From Hyalella azteca (Eukaryota; Arthropoda; Malacostraca; Amphipoda; Hyalellidae), in the NCBI RefSeq assembly GCF_000764305.2, contig NW_025931509.1, positions 1 to 64,000 of the forward strand: a stretch of 64,000 bases of DNA, given 5' to 3'. This document shows, piece by piece, positions 1-11,537 of the stretch. A program made the translations under genes and the position numbers. The first letter of the stretch is position 1, and the number at the start of each line of letters is the position of its first letter. The notes under the pieces were generated by a model. That model had not been told where the DNA came from and did not search any database. It saw nothing but the letters and a program-made list of their open reading frames with translations.

Positions 1-60
1 GTTTAGGTTTTATGTCTGTCTTTGAATTTTGACTTTTAAAGTGATTTTATTCATTTTTAG

Positions 61-110
61 TTTAGTCAAACTGATGATGGAGCTGGACTCCGAAACGTTT
101 TCAATATCGA
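61..110 (+). ncRNA. hammerhead-ribozyme-like motif of Penelope type
   Basis: The sequence shows CTGATGA at 71-77, a four-pair stem II (GGAG 79-82 with CTCC 88-91, loop CTGGA) and GAAAC at 92-96 followed by GTTTTC. This is the order of the hammerhead catalytic core: box CUGANGA, stem II, box GAAA, very short stem III, cleavage site. Hammerheads with a minimal stem III are known from the terminal repeats of Penelope-like elements, and such elements occur at 1447-3100, 10860-11490 and 40610-41075. There is one extra T between CTGATGA and stem II, and stem III is weak, so activity is uncertain. The retroelement it belonged to would lie upstream of the window. Confidence 0.5.
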
Positions 111-1003
111 TATGGTGAATTTTCTTGGCGTTTTCTTTGCTTTTAAATTTTTTGGAGAAATAAATAATAGTTTAGGTTAATTCATTTTCATTCTATGTTG
201 CCCAGTGCACAATTCTATCCATGACATTTATGCAAAATTTTGTGATGACTGACGATGCATAAATTTTTTGTTAATTGAATTTTTTTCATTGAGCAAGGTC
301 AATGTAATCAAAATATTTTGTTTGTTAATTGATTTTTTGGTTAACTGTAGCCTTTACTAACTGAGGTTCTACTGTAAATGTGTTTTAAGGGGTGTCCCTT
401 ATTACCCCATCCTGCAGAAATGGCACCATTTTTTGGGGAATGAGATACCAGTAGGCAAATTCAGTCAGTCACATTTTTAAGCCAACACCTGTGTGCAACT
501 TTTATATAAGTAAAATTTTTAATATGGCAAATATTTTTTTTTCTACAGGCCTTAGCAGAGGTACTTTTCCAAAATTGCACTTTTCAAACTTTTTTAAAGG
601 TAATAAATGTATGATTTCCTAACTTGCTTTATGCTATATAGATATTAAAAATGTTGAACTTTATGCCACTATTTTTAGTTTTGCATTATTTTGATTGGTA
701 TAGCTGCTACAACATTTCTACGAAATATAGGACGACTGTCCTGATTTACCCCACCAGTCCCTCATTACCCCGTTTGATGGTTTGCCAGTACTCCAGTAAA
801 CATAAACCAGTACTCCAGTAAACATAAACAAACTAAAATTCAACATAAAATTAACCAACTTCTACTTACCAAATTGTAAAAAAAATTTCCCCTCTCAAAA
901 AAAAATTAAACTTGTAGCAATAAAATAGGTTATTTAAATAGCAGACAAATTCAAGAAATTTCAGAAACCAATATTGCAAGAAACAAAATAATTAAGACTC
1001 TTT
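111..1003. other. AT-rich non-coding stretch
   Basis: No open frame, RNA gene or transposon end could be supported here. A short direct duplication containing 'ccagtactccagtaaacataaa' type sequence occurs near 783-828. Poly-A and poly-T runs are frequent. Confidence 0.5.
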
Positions 1004-1005
1004 CT

Positions 1006-1199
1006 AGTGTTCTGCAAAGTAGCTTTAGAATTAAATATTGAATATCCTCAAAAAGTTGAACTCTCTCCACAATTGCAACAAATTTTTTCAAAAGAAATTT
1101 GTGCTTGCCCATATATAGTACAAGGCATAACTGAATTGCAGAAGATTTCTACTGCTGCCTGTCAAGATAATGAAGATCTACACAAAAATTTATCTAAGG
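1006..1199 (+). CDS. possible internal exon, product unknown
   Basis: An open frame of about 65 codons follows a good acceptor (ctctttctag, ending at 1005) and is followed by a weak donor-like GTAGTT after TCTAAG. The predicted peptide is rich in Glu, Gln, Lys and Leu, includes ELSPQLQQIFSKEIC and ITELQKIS, and has three cysteines. It reads more like real protein than most short frames in this window, but I do not recognise the family and see no matching neighbouring exon. It could equally be chance. Confidence 0.25.
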
Positions 1200-1446
1200 T
1201 AGTTGTAAGAAAAAAAAATTGAGATTAAATGTACTTACAATGACTTTCGAGGATGACTTTTGACTAACTTTTCTAATAAAATGCAGGGTATCTCTTCATT
1301 CATTTTTCAAAGTGAATTCAAACAAAAATTAGATTAACAGTACTTACAGTAGCTGTAAGAGAGGTGGACTGTGGAGTCTATGGAGACAATCTTTTCACCC
1401 TATGTTTCCCTGAAGCCCTGATACAAGGACCTTCAGAATTATATAT

Positions 1447-3100
1447 ATAAATATATCTCTTAAGCAAGTTTTGCAGAGAATAAGTTTTATTTATTAGCTT
1501 CTTGTTAGTTTTTTCAATAAATCATACTAAATTCTTCGTAGGTATTGGAAGATTGAAAATTAAATTACCAATAGACATTTTTAATATTGAACAACGTTTC
1601 GAATGTACAACATTCATTTTCAAGCTAAAGACGCATTGAGTAACAAAATTTGGATTGACATATGTACAAAATCAAGTAAATTGGATACCATTCAAATGCT
1701 AAAATTTTGTTAATGTGATACTACAGGAAGATTTTACAAGCACAAAAAACTACTCGGAAAACAATCTCAAAGTTCTGACAAAGCCGGTGGTTTGAAGGTT
1801 GATAGCTGGAGTCCTCTCCTTAATGATGAGGGGCCATTGAGGGCCTCTGCTATAGCCAGTCGTATAGGATCGGGGCATTGCATAATGATACTGGTGCATT
1901 CTTCCAATATGGGGCAAGTGATGGTCTTGTTGTGGGCCTCCTACAAGTGATTCCTTGGTCCTCCGGACTGAAGGTGGCAGGTGAGACGTCGGCTTAGAGT
2001 AGTGGCTGTGAGCCCGATGTAGTCTATATTAGGAAGAAGTCTACAACCTTCTTTATTGCAAGAAAATTTATAGACTACATTGGTCTCTTGGAGAGGTCCT
2101 GTTCTTTTGCAAGGGTTATTGTTCATGGCAAGATTCCAAATTTTAATTTTCATTTTTCTATAGTAGATCAGCAGTTTAATTTTGTTGTTATTTGAGTTGT
2201 TTACAAAGTTGTTGTGAACAATAGATTTAATGATCCGCTCATCTGCTTTATAGCCACTGGTCATTTGGTTCTGGTAGTAGATAGTAGTAAAATTTTTATT
2301 TTGTTCCAGTCCTTAGACATGTTTGCGAAGTGCAAACCGCGATTTTTTAATCAAACAAAAATTTATGACATTCGAGCCGCGAGATTTCATACCTACTGAA
2401 ATTATATATTAGGGCCGCGATATTTCAGACAAAAATAGGACTTTTCCAGACTAGGCTATGCCGTTAGTTTGCTGGTAAATTTTGTTGTTGAGAGTCCGGA
2501 AAGGTGATTCGAAAGTGCACAGTCGAAAGAGATCAAGGAGAATTTTCTACTGTATTGGTGGAGCCAGCAAAGTTGAATCACTTGAATCAGTTGAATGTGA
2601 GTAGACAAACTAGACATATTTGGCAATAATTTCCAAGGTTTCTTCAGTTGGGACTTGGGACGTTGGTAAAGAGGCTGGTGACGTCTAGTGAAGCTAGAAG
2701 ACCAGAAGGGCAAGTACCGAGTATGTGAGTAGCACAGATGATTTCCAAAAAGTCGTCCTTGGATTTTAAAGAGGACTGATCGTGCTTAGGATTAGGAATA
2801 TACAGTTTATCATGGCCTCCATTTCTTTGGTTGTCTTGTTGCTCTTGTATATCAGAGAGGTTACGTGAGATATGAGTTCGAGTGGATTGCCTTCTTTGTG
2901 GGTTTTGACGTACCCGTAAGCGTAAAGGTAGGAACTGGGAGGATAAACTACCCACGATTGGAGTGAGCTAGAGATTCCCCAACTGAGTTGACACTTGACA
3001 AGTTGACAGTATTGATCAGTTTATTAGCTTTCCTTTGCACTTGTTCCATTGGGTTGCCTAATTCTCTTGTCTCTTCTACACAATAGGGCATAGGCTAATG
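1447..3100 (-). mobile_element. decayed Penelope-like retroelement (RT and GIY-YIG)
   Basis: On the minus strand, read from high to low coordinate, a reverse-transcriptase core appears first (about 3000-2456). It has a YGYVKTHKEGNPL-like motif and then LLASLDVTSLFTNVP, typical of Penelope-like RT, continuing in other frames to a QTNGIA-type segment. A GIY-YIG endonuclease domain follows (about 2110-1941) with VVYKFSCNKEGC, then DYIGLTATTLSRRLTCHL. RT plus C-terminal GIY-YIG is diagnostic of Penelope-like elements. The frame is broken by stops and frameshifts, so it is dead. The 3' non-coding tail down to about 1447 matches the second copy at 10860-11490. Confidence 0.85.
1589..1624 (-). ncRNA. 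degenerate hammerhead-like hairpin in the Penelope 3' tail
   Basis: On the minus strand, CTTGAAAAT is followed by a six-pair hairpin (GAATGT/ACATTC, loop TGT) and then GAAACGTTGTTC. The layout parallels the motif at 61-110, but box CTGANGA is altered to CTTGAAA, so it probably no longer cleaves. The homologous site in the second copy is 11303-11340. Confidence 0.35.
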
Positions 3101-5889
3101 ATTAATCACCGGTTGGTCATTGCCTCATTGGTGAGTGACAGAAAGTCAGAAACCCAAATTGAAACAAAAGCAGCAGGATAATACAAGTTTTCAACAAAAA
3201 GTTGTGCTCAAGCTGGGAGTTGTAATATACCTATTCATACCCGAAGTCTTAGGTACGTCCGTCTTCAACCGTGGCTGTAACCGGACCCTCCCAACGGGCA
3301 ACGGCCAACACTACAGTCTGGACTCGGCAGTCGGCAATGATTATTTAATTCTTGTAATCATCTTCTATTTTTCTTGCTTCTATTCGTTGTTGCATCCTCA
3401 GCCTCTCACGTTGTCATCAGATTCTCATGATGTGAAATTGTGAAGCGATGAGAGGGAAATTGTCATTAGATCCAGACGACCGGTACGAGATACGTAGCAG
3501 TTGCTCGCACGGTGACTATGGAGTGTCTGAAGTCACTCTGAACTCTTCTGGATATGGGGTAATTGCCTCTGCTGCTGCATGCTCTGCCGAGAAGCACACG
3601 CACCTCATTACCTGTAATGTCCTGTAAACTTTTAGTTCTTACTTCAGCAGGGTTCACCAGTTCAGCTCGGAACATTTTGCAGTGAGATGTTTGTAACACT
3701 GAGTATTAACTTAGCCTACTTAGGGACTATTAATTTAATTTATTATGTTCTGATCCTGAATCTGCTCAAAAATATAACCCAACTAAAATCCTCTGCAAGT
3801 ATTTCAAAACATATTATTCATTCACAAATTAATTATTCTCGGTGGAATTTGGTTATACAATTGCTTCTGCTCGGCTTTGGTGACTACGCTGCTCGCTATC
3901 TCAATATAAAAACGTTTAATACTAGCGTCTCAAAAATCCTTCAATTGATTTACCTGCGCGCATACTGAATGCTTTATTTTTAAAAAATAATAAAACAAAA
4001 GGTTTTTGTAGTCGCTACGTTAGTTGAACGGCGAGCCTGCGACTTGAGCACTTTTGGCCGCCATGAAAGCAATGCGTCTGTACGCTGTACTGTTTACTGC
4101 TGTCCGACCGATGTACTGTGTACTCATTACTCAGCCCTCAGTTACTAACATCATCGAAATTTTAACCCCAAGTACGGCTTCTGTCGAAAGAAAAACTTGG
4201 GCTAGTGCCAATAGATAATTAGAAATAATTACGGCAACATAGAAATGGCGTCAATAAAAATTACATGCTGCCGTTTCGCATCATCATGGACACGGTGTAT
4301 GGTAAATTATTTGATGATTACAAGATTTAGGTATCAAGGAAACAAAAATTCCATTTCAAGTTCTTCGGGTTCTATTTAGTTCTTTTTCTACGGTAGTTGG
4401 TAGCTTTGCAGACGCGTCCACGTAGCCCCATGCGCTACTACTACTTTATTTCTTACCTTCATTGGAAAATCGATATTAAAAAAAAATAAAATTATCGGAG
4501 ATCCCAAATTGCGGCCGTATCTGTCTACCTGCGCCAGTATTGTCAAGGAATATGCGAATTGCTTACGTTTTACAGTGGCATGTGCATTGACGCTAAGGCT
4601 AAATAGTCGCTATTCGCTAATGGACGCATGGTTGCGTTCTTTTCCTTCAACATGTGATTATTTTTTTAAATTGAGGAAACTACCAATTTGAACACTAGAT
4701 CCATAACTGCACTTACATTATTACACATTATCAACCACGTCATCAAGTATTACAAAGCCATATATTATTAGCCATAGATAGTACATAGAAGTTTCTTTAT
4801 TGCTATGACTTTAAGTGAAATGCAACGAGATTATAATTGAAGTCTGTGTATTCTGTGTATTTAATATATTTAATAAGGAAAGTGGATTGCGTGCATGCCA
4901 CTGACATGCGTCAGACTCAGGCGTACTGAAATCACTGAAAGAGTCCGAATCAAGCTGTATCCCTCGGAGGCTCAGTCTCGCACTCTCGCTCAGAAGCCTC
5001 AGATCTCAGTAGTCAGTAGTTCAAGAGTTGGTGGCCATGAAGCTGCAAGTAGACGGACTAGGTATATTTTTTTGGAAGTCAAGTCGAGTTTTTTTTTAGT
5101 AGTTGTTTTACCTACTTTATGTTGCTTCTATAGTTTTATCCGAAATAAAATAAGAAAATCCCATGCATTCAAATGTATTAGGTACTAATCTAAAAAATAA
5201 TGCTCGGTTGAAGGGGTTGGGGCCCGTTGGGCCGGTTGGCCTGGGCCCTGGGTTGCCATTATTATCATTTTGGCATGCACAAGTTCCAGTTCTAACTTCT
5301 AATGATACTTTTATACTTCTAGTTTTATGTGTTTATTTTTAAAATTGTGGTATGAAAAACGTTTTTCCTATTTTTTTCAGAATAAATTAGAAAAATGCAA
5401 TAGGAAAGAGTGAAATTGACCAGATTCACAGGCATTTTTATCCAGTTCACGAGTCATGGGTGGCTTAGAGAGCAAAAGTGGAAAACATCTACTCTGTGAG
5501 ACTGTGAACTGCTATGGGACTTTTTGAGCCATTATTTTGCAGGCCATGATTCCATTTTCTTGAGCTCTGATTCACTGAATACTAACATATCCAAAAATAC
5601 AAAAACTTGAAAAGACATTTACAAGTTGCCAACTCATTTGTGGAGTCTCATGTGTGTTTGCCCAAATCTCAAATTTTATGGTTTGACCCTAGAAACAGCA
5701 ATATGAACATTTGGCTTTGCTTTAGTGTCAACTGTCAACTGATCCAACACTCAGCATTATCTATGTTTTCAGGGAATTTCCCACGCATTTTGACTTTTTT
5801 TAAGCCATTGCTGTGCACAGTTGGCGCAATTTCTGGCCATCCCTGCTTGTGTGCGCAAGCGTCGGCGCAGCGCGTGCAAGTGTCGGTGC
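3101..5889. other. intergenic, no supported gene
   Basis: Only short frames are present and none resembles a known domain or has convincing splice sites. Two GC-richer patches stand out (about 4030-4140 and 5210-5260, the latter with repeated ggcc and gttgg words). No tandem array or transposon terminus was identified. Confidence 0.4.
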
Positions 5890-6071
5890 CATAGTGGCAA
5901 AGCAGCAGTTTTTTTAGACTCTTCATCAAGTACATTTTTGAGTCCTATAAGTAGACCAGGAAAGTATCTTGGATACCAGCATTTTCATACATAAGAAATT
6001 AGTTAAAATATTGAGTAGATGACAAAATTAAAAATGAACTGATTCTAAAAAATATCTGGTTTGCCACTATG
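5890..6071 (+). mobile_element. hAT-type MITE, copy A
   Basis: This 182 bp element begins CATAGTGGCAAAGCAG and ends with the inverted terminus (TTTGCCACTATG). It is flanked by a perfect 8 bp direct repeat, GTCGGTGC, at 5882-5889 and 6072-6079. Short TIRs plus an 8 bp target duplication are typical of hAT transposons. It has no coding capacity. Copy B at 6341-6521 is the same sequence in the opposite orientation. Confidence 0.9.
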
Positions 6072-6340
6072 GTCGGTGCAGGCGCCAGGCAGCAGCATGC
6101 ACATAGTCAACATACATTTGTCAAGGGACACGAGACAGAAAACGTATAATACTCAATATGCGTTTAATTATCCATCAATAATCTATGATTTTCCTTGATA
6201 TGGAAATTTTGTGAAAGTAAAAATCTAGAAATTTATTTTCGTAAAAATTTCTTACAAATTTCTTATACAAACTGACGAACATTGTTTGTTTACCTTCCGT
6301 AGATCGTCCAGACGTGAGGCAATATTCAGTCCGGACGTGA

Positions 6341-6521
6341 CATAGTGACAAAGCAGAGATTTTTTAGAATCAGTTCATTTTTAATTTCCTCATTTACTCA
6401 AGATTTAAACTAACTTATTATGTATGATAATGCTGGTATCCATGATACTTTACTGGTCTACTTATAGGACTCAAAAGTGAACTTGAGGGAGAATCTAAAA
6501 ACTCTCTGCTTTGCCACTATG
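6341..6521 (-). mobile_element. hAT-type MITE, copy B (inverted relative to A)
   Basis: This 181 bp element starts CATAGTGACAAAGCAG and ends CTTTGCCACTATG, with the perfect 8 bp target duplication GGACGTGA at 6333-6340 and 6522-6529. Its interior is the reverse complement of copy A with scattered differences. The different target duplications show two independent insertions about 270 bp apart. Confidence 0.9.
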
Positions 6522-6579
6522 GGACGTGAGGCAAGTGGTGAATAACCAAGTCCTCAGAAATTGGGCATATGATGTAAAC

Positions 6580-8349
6580 CAGTGGTTCCCAAACTTTTTT
6601 AGGCTGGCGCCCCCTTTGGCTCCCTAGTGAATTTCTAGCGCCAGGCCGGACTCGTGGCCGGTCTCACGACCAATCTCCAAATTCAGTTATCAAGTAATAT
6701 CTCCCAAACTAATGAACGCAGCTCTATGAAACTTGGAAAATGTATTCATCAGAACCTAACGGTGATATTTAGCTTGTAATTTTTTTTAATTTCACCTCCA
6801 TTCGTGAGTTACGCGTATATTGCGAAACAGGCCGAAATTCCCAGTGATCAACGAATTTCTTTCAAACTATTAACAGATTTGAACGAAGTTTTGAAAACGC
6901 ATTCTTAACTACCAAATGGTGATTTTTTAGCTTATAACAGTTCTTTCGATTTTACCTTCGTTTGAGAGTTCTTTTTTCATTAAATTTCACCGTCATTCTT
7001 GATTTCACACTTCCTTTTAATCAGCCCGTATCGTAATTTATCACTTAAATTCGCGGCGATCACAAAATTTCTTCTAAAGTACAGAACAGATTTCAACGAA
7101 ACTTTGTATATATATACCTAACCTCTCAACGGTGATGTTCAGCTTGTGATATTTCTATTTTGCTTTCGTTCGCGAGTTATACAAATATAGGAGGAACGAC
7201 CGGCTTTTCTACCAGCCATTTTAATCAAGAGGCGTATACATATAGCCGTATAACTCGCAAACGACGGCTAAATGAATTAAAACAACTTTTAAAAACCACG
7301 TTTTCTTAACGGACAAAAAGAAAAACATTTACTCTTACATAACATTTAAGTTATGTAAAATGTTATGTAATGTTATGTAAGAGTAAATGTTTTTCTTTTT
7401 TGTCCGTTAAGAAAACGTGGTTTTTAAAAGTGGTTTTATTTGTTTTATTTCACTATTTTTAGTTTTGTAAAAACCAGAAAAAAGGGTTCTTTAAAAATAA
7501 TTTTAATATTTATTTATTTTCTACTTTTTAGTTGGCAATTTTAGCAATTCAAATCAATTTCCAGGGTTGGCTAATGTGGATGTTCGAGAAAGAAACTGAA
7601 TTCCACGCCGTGAATTTTTAGTGTTTGTTTTTATTTAAAAAAAATTTAATGATTATTTCTGATGATCAAATCTTGAATTGTTAGGCAGCATAAACATGCA
7701 TGCCAAATTTCAACTTACTAGGATGTTTAGAAGAGTTCTAAATTAAGGTCTGAATTTTTGATGACAGACACACACGAAACGAAGTCAAGAAAAACGTGGT
7801 AAAAATTGTAAACATCATCTTTGCTGAGGTTAGGTATTTAAATACTAAGTTTCGTTCAAATCTGTTCAGTAGTTTGGAAAAAATTTCTTGATTACTGCGA
7901 ATTTAAGAACGTATTGCTTTTTAAATCACGAATGAAGGTGAAATGAAAAATAAAACTCGCGAACGAAGGCGCAATCTGAATTTTCACAAGCTAAACATTA
8001 CCGTTCGGAGTTAGGACTGTAAATTCAAAATTTTTATGGCAAAAACAAACGATGGCAAAATTCAAACAATTTTCACGAGCAAAACATTATCGTTAGGTCC
8101 TAATGAATACGTGTACCAAGTTTCATTGAGTTAACCTAGGAGAGGTTAAAAAGACAGATCTGGGTGAAAAAAACATCGCTGGGAGTCATGTGCTGCACGT
8201 GTTGTGTACAAATCGTCAAACAAACGTTTGGACTTTTGACATTGACTTCGGACTATCGTCCCCCACTACCGCCCTCTTCTTCCTCACCGCCCCCCAAAAT
8301 CTTTCCACCGCCCCTAGGGGGGCGATATCGCCCACTTTGGGAATCACTG
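6580..8349. mobile_element. 1770 bp non-autonomous hAT-type element
   Basis: The element opens with CAGTGGTTCCCAAAC and closes with TTTGGGAATCACTG, hAT-like terminal inverted repeats. It is bounded by a perfect 8 bp target duplication, ATGTAAAC, at 6572-6579 and 8350-8357. No transposase frame is visible. The inside is built from degenerate repeats of roughly 200 bp (repeated 'cagatttgaacgaa' and 'cttcgtt..gagtt' words) present in both orientations around a large central palindrome (7287-7429). Confidence 0.88.
7287..7429. repeat. long near-perfect palindrome inside the hAT-type element
   Basis: Arms of about 60 bp (7287-7347 and 7369-7429) are almost exact reverse complements, beginning CTTTTAAAAACCACG and ending CGTGGTTTTTAAAAG. 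They enclose a ~21 bp spacer rich in ATGTTATG. It would form a strong cruciform or hairpin and marks the centre of the element. Confidence 0.9.
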
Positions 8350-9614
8350 ATGTAAACAAATATTAGTGTTGAATGACAGATTTTGCTCATTCTATTTATA
8401 CTATTAGTGCGCTGATATGGTTATTAAAGATTCTATGGTCAATGGTTATGGTTAATGAAAGGAGTCAGAAATAATTTCATCGTTGTAATTATTTATTATT
8501 TTTGTGTGCCTGTATTTTTGTTTTAAATGGGTTTGCACCGCACAAACCCCCAGTTTTGAGTGCGAAATCTTTTGTAAATAAAATATGTCTGGACATGACT
8601 GTCATCAGAAATTCCCAACATCGTCTCTACATATTTTTTACGCAATGTGTGAGTCTCTTGAATCTATTCATATTTTATTAATGTTTGTTGTTAGTCTATA
8701 TAATTTACCTTCAAAGTTGCAAAAAATGAGAACTGATAATTTAAAATAAAGTGCAGTGCCTGTATTTTTGTTTTCAATGGGTTTGCACCGCACAAACCCA
8801 TTTCTCCAGCCGGGAGGATGTCGGGAATGTAACGTATTCCTGACATTGACATTATGGTTTGTATTATTTGCCAGTCCTTCATTGACATTATGGTTTGTAT
8901 TATGTATAAGTCAGTCCTTCATTAGAAGGAACAAATCTCAAGCCATGTGGATTGGCGCCTTCTACTATTCAGTTTTGTAATTAATTTCCAACCGAATTGT
9001 GATGTATGAATAATGAATAATTATTCATAACATTGCCGACTCTTAGAACCTGAGCTAACATGTTAGAAATCTAGTCAACGTGATGCAGATATTTGTTTGT
9101 GTGTGATAGCATTGCCGCACATTCATCTTTAATTAAACAACTTCAGGAGCACGGTGCAGGCTGGTGCACGGTGCACTTTTTTACCGGCATATTACGGTGC
9201 ATGGCGCACATTGATGCAATGATAATAAAAATTCCCGCATGCCTGGCACATCTTCCTGACCGTGGAACTGATCATGTGATAATATAGCCTATTGTTTACA
9301 TTTTTGTTGAAGGATGAACACAGTTATAATGCAGTCTGAACTGAAGTGATGTGACAAAAAGTCAACAACTATGCAATCACCAACAGAACATTCTGGGTTC
9401 CCTCATTATGCACTATGCTGTCTATGCAGGAATCAGGATAATTTGTTAGGACCAGCCCGACACAAGACCAGCGTACCAGGGAGTCCAGGGACTTACCTGA
9501 GGTATGTACTGAACTGCCAAAGCTGAAAATTTTTTGAAATGACAATTTTATGAATGGCAATTTCTTCAATCAAACAAAAATACATTACATTAGATTTAGA
9601 GATTCCATAGATGA
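8350..9614. other. intergenic with a duplicated GC hairpin
   Basis: A block reading about 'gcctgtatttttgtttt' then GGGTTTGCACCGCACAAACCC occurs at 8509-8550 and again at 8758-8800. In the second copy the hairpin has a perfect 10 bp stem (AATGGGTTTG/CAAACCCATT). A 'cattgacattatggtttgtatta' type duplication follows at about 8842-8902. No gene is supported. Confidence 0.5.
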
Positions 9615-9616
9615 TA

Positions 9617-10405
9617 GGGTAAACACACCATATTCTGACACCTTAAGGACATAGCAAGAAATAAATGGCTATAAATAGATCACCGTATGTGCAACTCAAG
9701 TTCTGAATCTGATTAGTTTACGCCACTCAAAACACCACACTACGCACCAGCAATGATGAAACATCACAAACTGTTGCCATATTTATTTAAAAGCATTTAG
9801 AATTCAAATCTACAAAATCGCTGAATTCTGACACTGTGTGTGAATAAATGCGGCATATTGTGAGACTAATTCTGACAGCGCTTCGAAATTGTGATTCGTA
9901 ATTCCGACACCCTGTGTGAGCTGTGTCAGAATATGACACCCTGTGCCATGGCTGTGTGTCATAATTCCAACACTGTGTCAGAATTAGTTTTTATGTGTCT
10001 AAAACCGTCTCTTAAATCAATCATCTATCAATTTATTTTCCGCTTAAAATCAGCAAATACAAGTATACTTAAAGGATTCCTTATATAATCACAGTTTTAT
10101 TTAAAAGTCTCAAACCATAATATTCTTTCTACACAAACAGTTTATAATTTTTTAGTAAAGCAAGGTCAACTATCAACTTTTATTCGTGTTTTGATGTTCT
10201 TACTAGTTGACTTGGACTTTCGCTCTGCGGATCTTAACATTTTTCTGCTAAACCTAGTGTTTTGCCGTAATCTGGCGGGCAATAGTATAATGTCACTATC
10301 TCAACCATCTATGCATGCATGGAACTAAGACCAAGCTTAATATAAAGGAAAAAGTTGAGGGGGTGTCAGAATTACCCACAGTGTCAGAATATGGTGCGTT
10401 TACCC
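9617..10405. mobile_element. 789 bp TIR element with TA target duplication
   Basis: The ends are inverted repeats that match at about 25 of 26 positions, starting GGGTAAAC and containing CACCATATTCTGACAC. TA dinucleotides flank both ends (9615-9616 and 10406-10407), as expected for the Tc1/mariner group. The interior repeats the sub-terminal word GTGTCAGAAT several times. No transposase frame was found, so it is non-autonomous. Assignment to Tc1/mariner rests only on the TA duplication. Confidence 0.75.
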
Positions 10406-10407
10406 TA

Positions 10408-10858
10408 CCTACTGCAAGTCTGCAATTGAATGAAAAGAGACTCAAGAGAGCCACAATATTTCAGAAAAAGGTAGGACTTTTCCCAGCTAGTGGGTGGTTT
10501 CTGCCCAGTTTTTACCTTTGTGCAGTAATCATAGTTTACCCTACACCTTCAGTGGACATGTGCAAAAACTTTCCATATTGGTAACCACTAACCTGTACAG
10601 TCAGTTTTGTTTTGGTTGAATTTCATAGTTTTGTATTATATACAACCATTGTCACCAACTTACCATTACACATGCAACCCACAAAATTGCTGTTTGGTTA
10701 AACAGATGATGCAAAGATGATGGTTCAGTCAGTTGTGCTAAATGTTATTTTTTATCTTCCAGATTGCTATAATGATTAACAAGTAGGAATTTTACTATCT
10801 TAAATTACAGATATTGTTTTTTTCTTGTCCTAATTTAATTAATTAATTTTCCTATCTT
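10408..10858. other. intergenic, nothing recognised
   Basis: AT-rich sequence between the TA-flanked element and the truncated Penelope copy. No supported frame or repeat. Confidence 0.4.
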
Positions 10859-11490
10859 ACATTTTCTTGCAATAAAGAAAGTTGTAGACTTCTTCCTAAC
10901 ACAGACTACATCAAGCTCACAACCACGACTCTAAGCCGACATCTCACCTGCCACCTTCAGTCCGGAGGACCAAGGAATCACTTGAAGGAGGCGTTGAACG
11001 AGACCACAACTTGCCCGATATTGGAATAATGAACCAGTATCATTATGCGATGCCCTGATGGGCCGATGCTATACGACTGGCAATAGCTGAGGCCCTCATC
11101 ATTGAGGAGAGGACTCCAGCTATCAACCTTCAAACCACTGACTTTGTCAGAACTTTAAGATTGTTTTCTGATTAGTTTTTTGCCCTTGTAAAATCTTCCT
11201 GTAGTATCACATTAATGAAATTTTAGCATTATTTGAATTGTATCCAATTTACTTGATTTTGTAGAATGTCAATCCAAATTTTGTTACTCAATGCGTCTTT
11301 AACTTGAAAATGAATGTTGCACATTTGAAATGTCGTTCAATATTAAAAATGTCTAATGGTAATTTAATTTTCAATCTTCCAACACCTACGAAGAATTTAG
11401 TAGGACTTGTTGAAAAAACTAACAAGAAGCTAATAAATAAAACTAATTCTCTGGTCTCTAACAAAACTTGCTTAAGAGAAGAAATTTTGC
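10859..11490 (+). mobile_element. 5'-truncated Penelope-like element, second copy
   Basis: This is the reverse-complement counterpart of about 1447-2075. It starts within the GIY-YIG domain (FSCNKE, then LSRHLTCHLQSGGPRNHL in translation) and continues through the 3' tail to a TTGCTTAAGAGA end. The upstream RT is absent, so the copy is 5'-truncated, as is common for Penelope elements. A degenerate hammerhead-like hairpin is at 11303-11340. The TTAA-flanked element follows at once. Confidence 0.85.
11303..11340 (+). ncRNA. degenerate hammerhead-like hairpin (copy 2)
   Basis: Homologous to 1589-1624: CTTGAAAATGAATGT, loop, ACATTTGAAATGTCGTTC. Both boxes are more eroded than in the first copy (GAAAC has become GAAAT). 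Confidence 0.25.
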
Positions 11491-11537
11491 TAGCCTACAC
11501 TAATTATAGATAGTATATGTACAGCTTATCTTGTTAA

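Noticed and set aside
8164..8355. 63-codon frame with a proline-rich tail
   Set aside because: Lies at the right end of the hAT-type element and runs into its terminal inverted repeat.
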